A stretch of DNA of 15,527 nt, from contig JAEWMQ010000079.1 of NCBI GenBank assembly GCA_023393125.1, positions 1 to 15,527 of the forward strand, read 5' to 3'. Positions 13,767 to 15,527 of this stretch are shown here, one piece after another. Under the pieces are notes generated by a model. The model had not been told where the DNA came from and ran no database searches. It worked only from the letters and a program-made list of their open reading frames with translations. This stretch comes from Bacillota bacterium (GTDB lineage: Bacteria; Bacillota; Clostridia; Lachnospirales; Cellulosilyticaceae). The translations under genes were made by a program, and so were the position numbers. Position 1 is the stretch's first letter, and the number at the start of each line of letters is the position of its first letter.

Positions 13767-14285
13767 CTATTTTCTTTCATTCTGGTTTTCCTCTCTATTA
13801 TGGATTAGTTCAATATGCTTATCCGCCCAAAGCTGCAAGGCTTGTGCATTCATGGATATCCTCTGAAGCTCCTCTAATATGTGATTAAAGTCATCATGTT
13901 CATCTTCAGAAATAATACCATCTGCTGCTATTTGAATTAATTTCTCTCTAAGTACATCTGCATTTTGCAATGAACCTAATGCCTTTAAGGCAATACGATC
14001 AAATTCTTCTAACTCTATGGTCTTAACGGTCTTTTGCCCAATAGGGCACTGCATAGAACAATACACATTACAAAGTTCTGGTGAACCATAAGCTTTAGCT
14101 AACTGTAATACTTCTTCTGGATAAGGATTCACTGTGCCAAGTTCAATTCTTGCTAACCTCGTACGATCCATCCCTATTAACTCTGCTGTACTTTCTCTAC
14201 TGTTAAACCTACTTTCTTCCTCTGCTGCTTTGTAACGTGCAATACAATACACATTATCTGCAGCTTTCGTGGCTTTTTTACCCAT
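13767..14285 (-). CDS. XRE-type helix-turn-helix regulator with C-x3-C-x3-C motif
   Basis: 172 residues. Residues 14-66 form an XRE-like helix-turn-helix (AAEEESRFNSRESTAELIGM followed by DRTRLARIELGTVNPYPEEV). Next comes LCNVYCSMQCPIGQ with Cys at 72, 76 and 80, a cluster seen in clostridial regulators of this type and able to hold a metal, though this is not proven. The C-terminal half is helical and acidic (KLIQIAADGIISEDEHDDFN), like a dimerisation or sensing part. The ATG at 14285 has AAAGGGGA upstream. It is divergent from the membrane-protein gene at 14425 across 139 bp and heads a run of minus-strand genes. Its targets are unknown; the divergent gene and its own strand-mates are the natural candidates. 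Such proteins also occur on prophages and integrative elements, but no other element gene is seen. Confidence 0.8.
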   Translation of the reverse strand: MGKKATKAADNVYCIARYKAAEEESRFNSRESTAELIGMDRTRLARIELGTVNPYPEEVLQLAKAYGSPELCNVYCSMQCPIGQKTVKTIELEEFDRIALKALGSLQNADVLREKLIQIAADGIISEDEHDDFNHILEELQRISMNAQALQLWADKHIELIHNREENQNERK

Positions 14286-14424
14286 TGCTACATTCCCCTT
14301 TACCCCTTATAATAATATTATAAATATTCTACTACTTTAGACTATTTTAAATAATAAAATACCTATTGTAAATGAATATTCAAGAGGTTAATAGATTAAA
14401 CACATTATCTGAGGGGGAAAAAGA

Positions 14425-15342
14425 ATGAAAGTAAGCGAAATTTATGTAAAAACACTCAAGTTTGTATGGATGAAACTAGGCTTAGGTTTGCTAAAAGTTG
14501 TACTCTCAATTGTATTACTAGCCATCTGCTTTGGTCTTGCTGCTTTATTTAACAGTGATGGTGCTCTAGGTATTTTGATTTTAGTTTGGTTAGGTGGTAC
14601 AGCTTTCCTTTCTAGTGTACTTACCCATTATATTGGCTACTTAGTTAAAGCTGGACATATAGCTGTTGTCTCTCATGCTGTTTCTACTGGTCAACTTCCA
14701 GAAAATCAATTCGAGACTGCTAAACAAATGGTAACTGAACGTTTTGCCACAAGTAACGTTTACTTTGTTGTTGATAAATTAGTAAGTGGGGCTGTTCATC
14801 AACTTCAAAACACCCTACAAGGCGTTGATAATCTTCTAGGTAATATTCCTGGAGTTAGTGCCCTTGTATCTATTGCTCAGGTCTTTGTAGGTATTGCTTT
14901 AGGTTATGTAGATGAATGTTGTCTTGGTTATACCTTTATTAACAAGGAACAAAGCGCTTTTAAAAGTGCCGCTGACGGCGTAGTCATCTATTTTCAAAAC
15001 TGGAAACGCCTTCTTAAAGATGCTGCTAAAATGACTTTATTAGTCATTGGTGCTGTTATACTATCTACTTTATTATCTATGCTAGTATTTGGAGGTTTAT
15101 TTAGACTTCTTAATTGGAATGGCTTTATTGCCTTTATCATTTCATTATTTGTAGCTTTCGTTATTAAAACAGCGTTTATTGATAGCTACATGATGATTAA
15201 AATGATGGTTAGTTATCTTGAAGTAGCACCACAAACTCAAATTACTTTTGATTTATATGACAAGCTTTCTAAGCTCTCTAAAAAATTCAAAGAACTTTTC
15301 ACCAAAGGAACCAATGATAATACCTCTGGAGCAACCGCGTAG
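14425..15342 (+). CDS. Multi-pass membrane protein of unknown function
   Basis: 305 residues; GAGGGGG lies 7 nt before the ATG. Hydrophobic segments are at about 18-42 (LGLGLLKVVLSIVLLAICFG), 48-72, 140-160, 200-225 and 230-252, with a soluble stretch from about 75 to 135 (STGQLPENQFETAKQMVTER ... NTLQGVDNLLGNIPG). The C-terminus is lysine-rich and cytoplasmic in a simple topology prediction (DKLSKLSKKFKELFTKGTND). No signal peptide, catalytic motif or transporter signature is visible, and I cannot name the family. Similar unnamed five- to six-helix proteins are common in Clostridia. It is monocistronic, bounded by the divergent XRE gene and the tandem hairpins at 15374-15428. Confidence 0.75.
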   Translation: MKVSEIYVKTLKFVWMKLGLGLLKVVLSIVLLAICFGLAALFNSDGALGILILVWLGGTAFLSSVLTHYIGYLVKAGHIAVVSHAVSTGQLPENQFETAKQMVTERFATSNVYFVVDKLVSGAVHQLQNTLQGVDNLLGNIPGVSALVSIAQVFVGIALGYVDECCLGYTFINKEQSAFKSAADGVVIYFQNWKRLLKDAAKMTLLVIGAVILSTLLSMLVFGGLFRLLNWNGFIAFIISLFVAFVIKTAFIDSYMMIKMMVSYLEVAPQTQITFDLYDKLSKLSKKFKELFTKGTNDNTSGATA

Positions 15343-15373
15343 CTTATACGCATTTCACTTCCTATAATATAAA

Positions 15374-15402
15374 AGCAGTAAATGTACATTACATTTACTG
15401 CT
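15374..15402. repeat. Perfect 13-bp hairpin without U-tract
   Basis: AGCAGTAAATGTA (15374-15386), a 3-nt loop, and its exact complement at 15390-15402. It is directly followed, one base later, by a second hairpin that is a typical terminator. It may add transcript stability, be an operator, or belong to a mobile-element end. Confidence 0.7.
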
Positions 15403-15403
15403 C

Positions 15404-15435
15404 AGAGCGTCGACAAAGTCGACGCTCTTTTATTT
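15404..15435 (+). terminator. Intrinsic terminator of the membrane-protein gene
   Basis: GC-rich 11-bp stem AGAGCGTCGAC (15404-15414), loop AAA, complement at 15418-15428, then TTTATTTTT. It is the downstream one of two adjacent hairpins, 62 nt past the stop. Confidence 0.9.
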
Positions 15436-15472
15436 TTAGGATTTAAGGATATAATATAAATGGGTGATAATT

Positions 15473-15527
15473 ATGCTAACTAGAAAAGACACTAAAACTC
15501 GATTACAAATGGAATTCACATCTTTAG
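15473..15527 (+). CDS. Start of a gene, possibly an IS1182-type transposase (cut by window edge)
   Basis: The ATG at 15473 has GGGTGAT about 6 nt upstream and a consensus TATAAT at 15450-15455. Only 18 residues are visible: MLTRKDTKTRLQMEFTSL. Many IS1182-family transposases of Clostridia begin with a similar short basic stretch, followed by a segment like SLDDLVPxDHLLRKI, which would start just beyond the window. The family assignment is a guess from this resemblance; the gene itself is fairly sure. If correct, the left end of an insertion sequence should lie between 15343 and 15472. Confidence 0.45.
   Translation, partial: MLTRKDTKTRLQMEFTSL

Overview
The window looks like chromosomal DNA of a low-GC, Gram-positive anaerobe of the class Clostridia. 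The evidence is the AT-rich composition, strong Shine-Dalgarno sequences before nearly every gene, intrinsic terminators with long U-tracts, and protein types typical of that group: a class I PurE of the AAGKAAHLAGV type, a YtgP/SpoVB-like flippase, an LplD-type GH4 enzyme, and an XRE regulator with a CNxYC cysteine cluster. A plant-polymer degrader is plausible from lplD. I do not name a species.

Bases 1-2222 (minus strand): the N-terminal part of a large P-loop protein (DUF4914 type, cut by the window edge), a stand-alone purE, and a DUF2294 gene with a good sigma-A promoter and a terminator between it and purE. Bases 2222-2704 (minus) encode a small predicted DNA-binding protein, with an N-terminal HARE-like winged helix and a C-terminal ribbon-helix-helix. 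Directly upstream of its promoter lies the most striking non-coding signal of the window: CATC repeated ten times between 2773 and 2880, nine of them spaced 10 or 11 bp apart with a mean of exactly 10.5 bp. This is helically phased and resembles operators or centromere-like sites bound by ribbon-helix-helix proteins.

Bases 3387-5746: an acetate-uptake (GPR1/FUN34/SatP) transporter and, convergent to it, a MurJ-like lipid flippase, separated by a 23-bp-stem bidirectional terminator. At 6019 there is a 50-codon small gene. Its upstream box and downstream hairpin occur a second time, without the gene, at 3064-3131. Bases 6224-8595: a divergent pair, an AraC-family regulator and lplD (alpha-galacturonidase), with two 10-bp direct repeats 30 bp apart in the shared promoter region.

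Bases 8762-14285 (all minus strand): reading with transcription, an XRE regulator, a frame-broken remnant, an ACT-domain protein, a divergent ornithine/aspartate-carbamoyltransferase-like protein, a second broken remnant, a MATE exporter, and a fusion of a HemN-like radical SAM protein to a NUDIX hydrolase. Bases 14425-15342 (plus) encode an unidentified multi-pass membrane protein, followed by two tandem hairpins. The start of a possible IS1182-type transposase gene runs off the right edge. No tRNA, rRNA, CRISPR or phage structural genes were seen.
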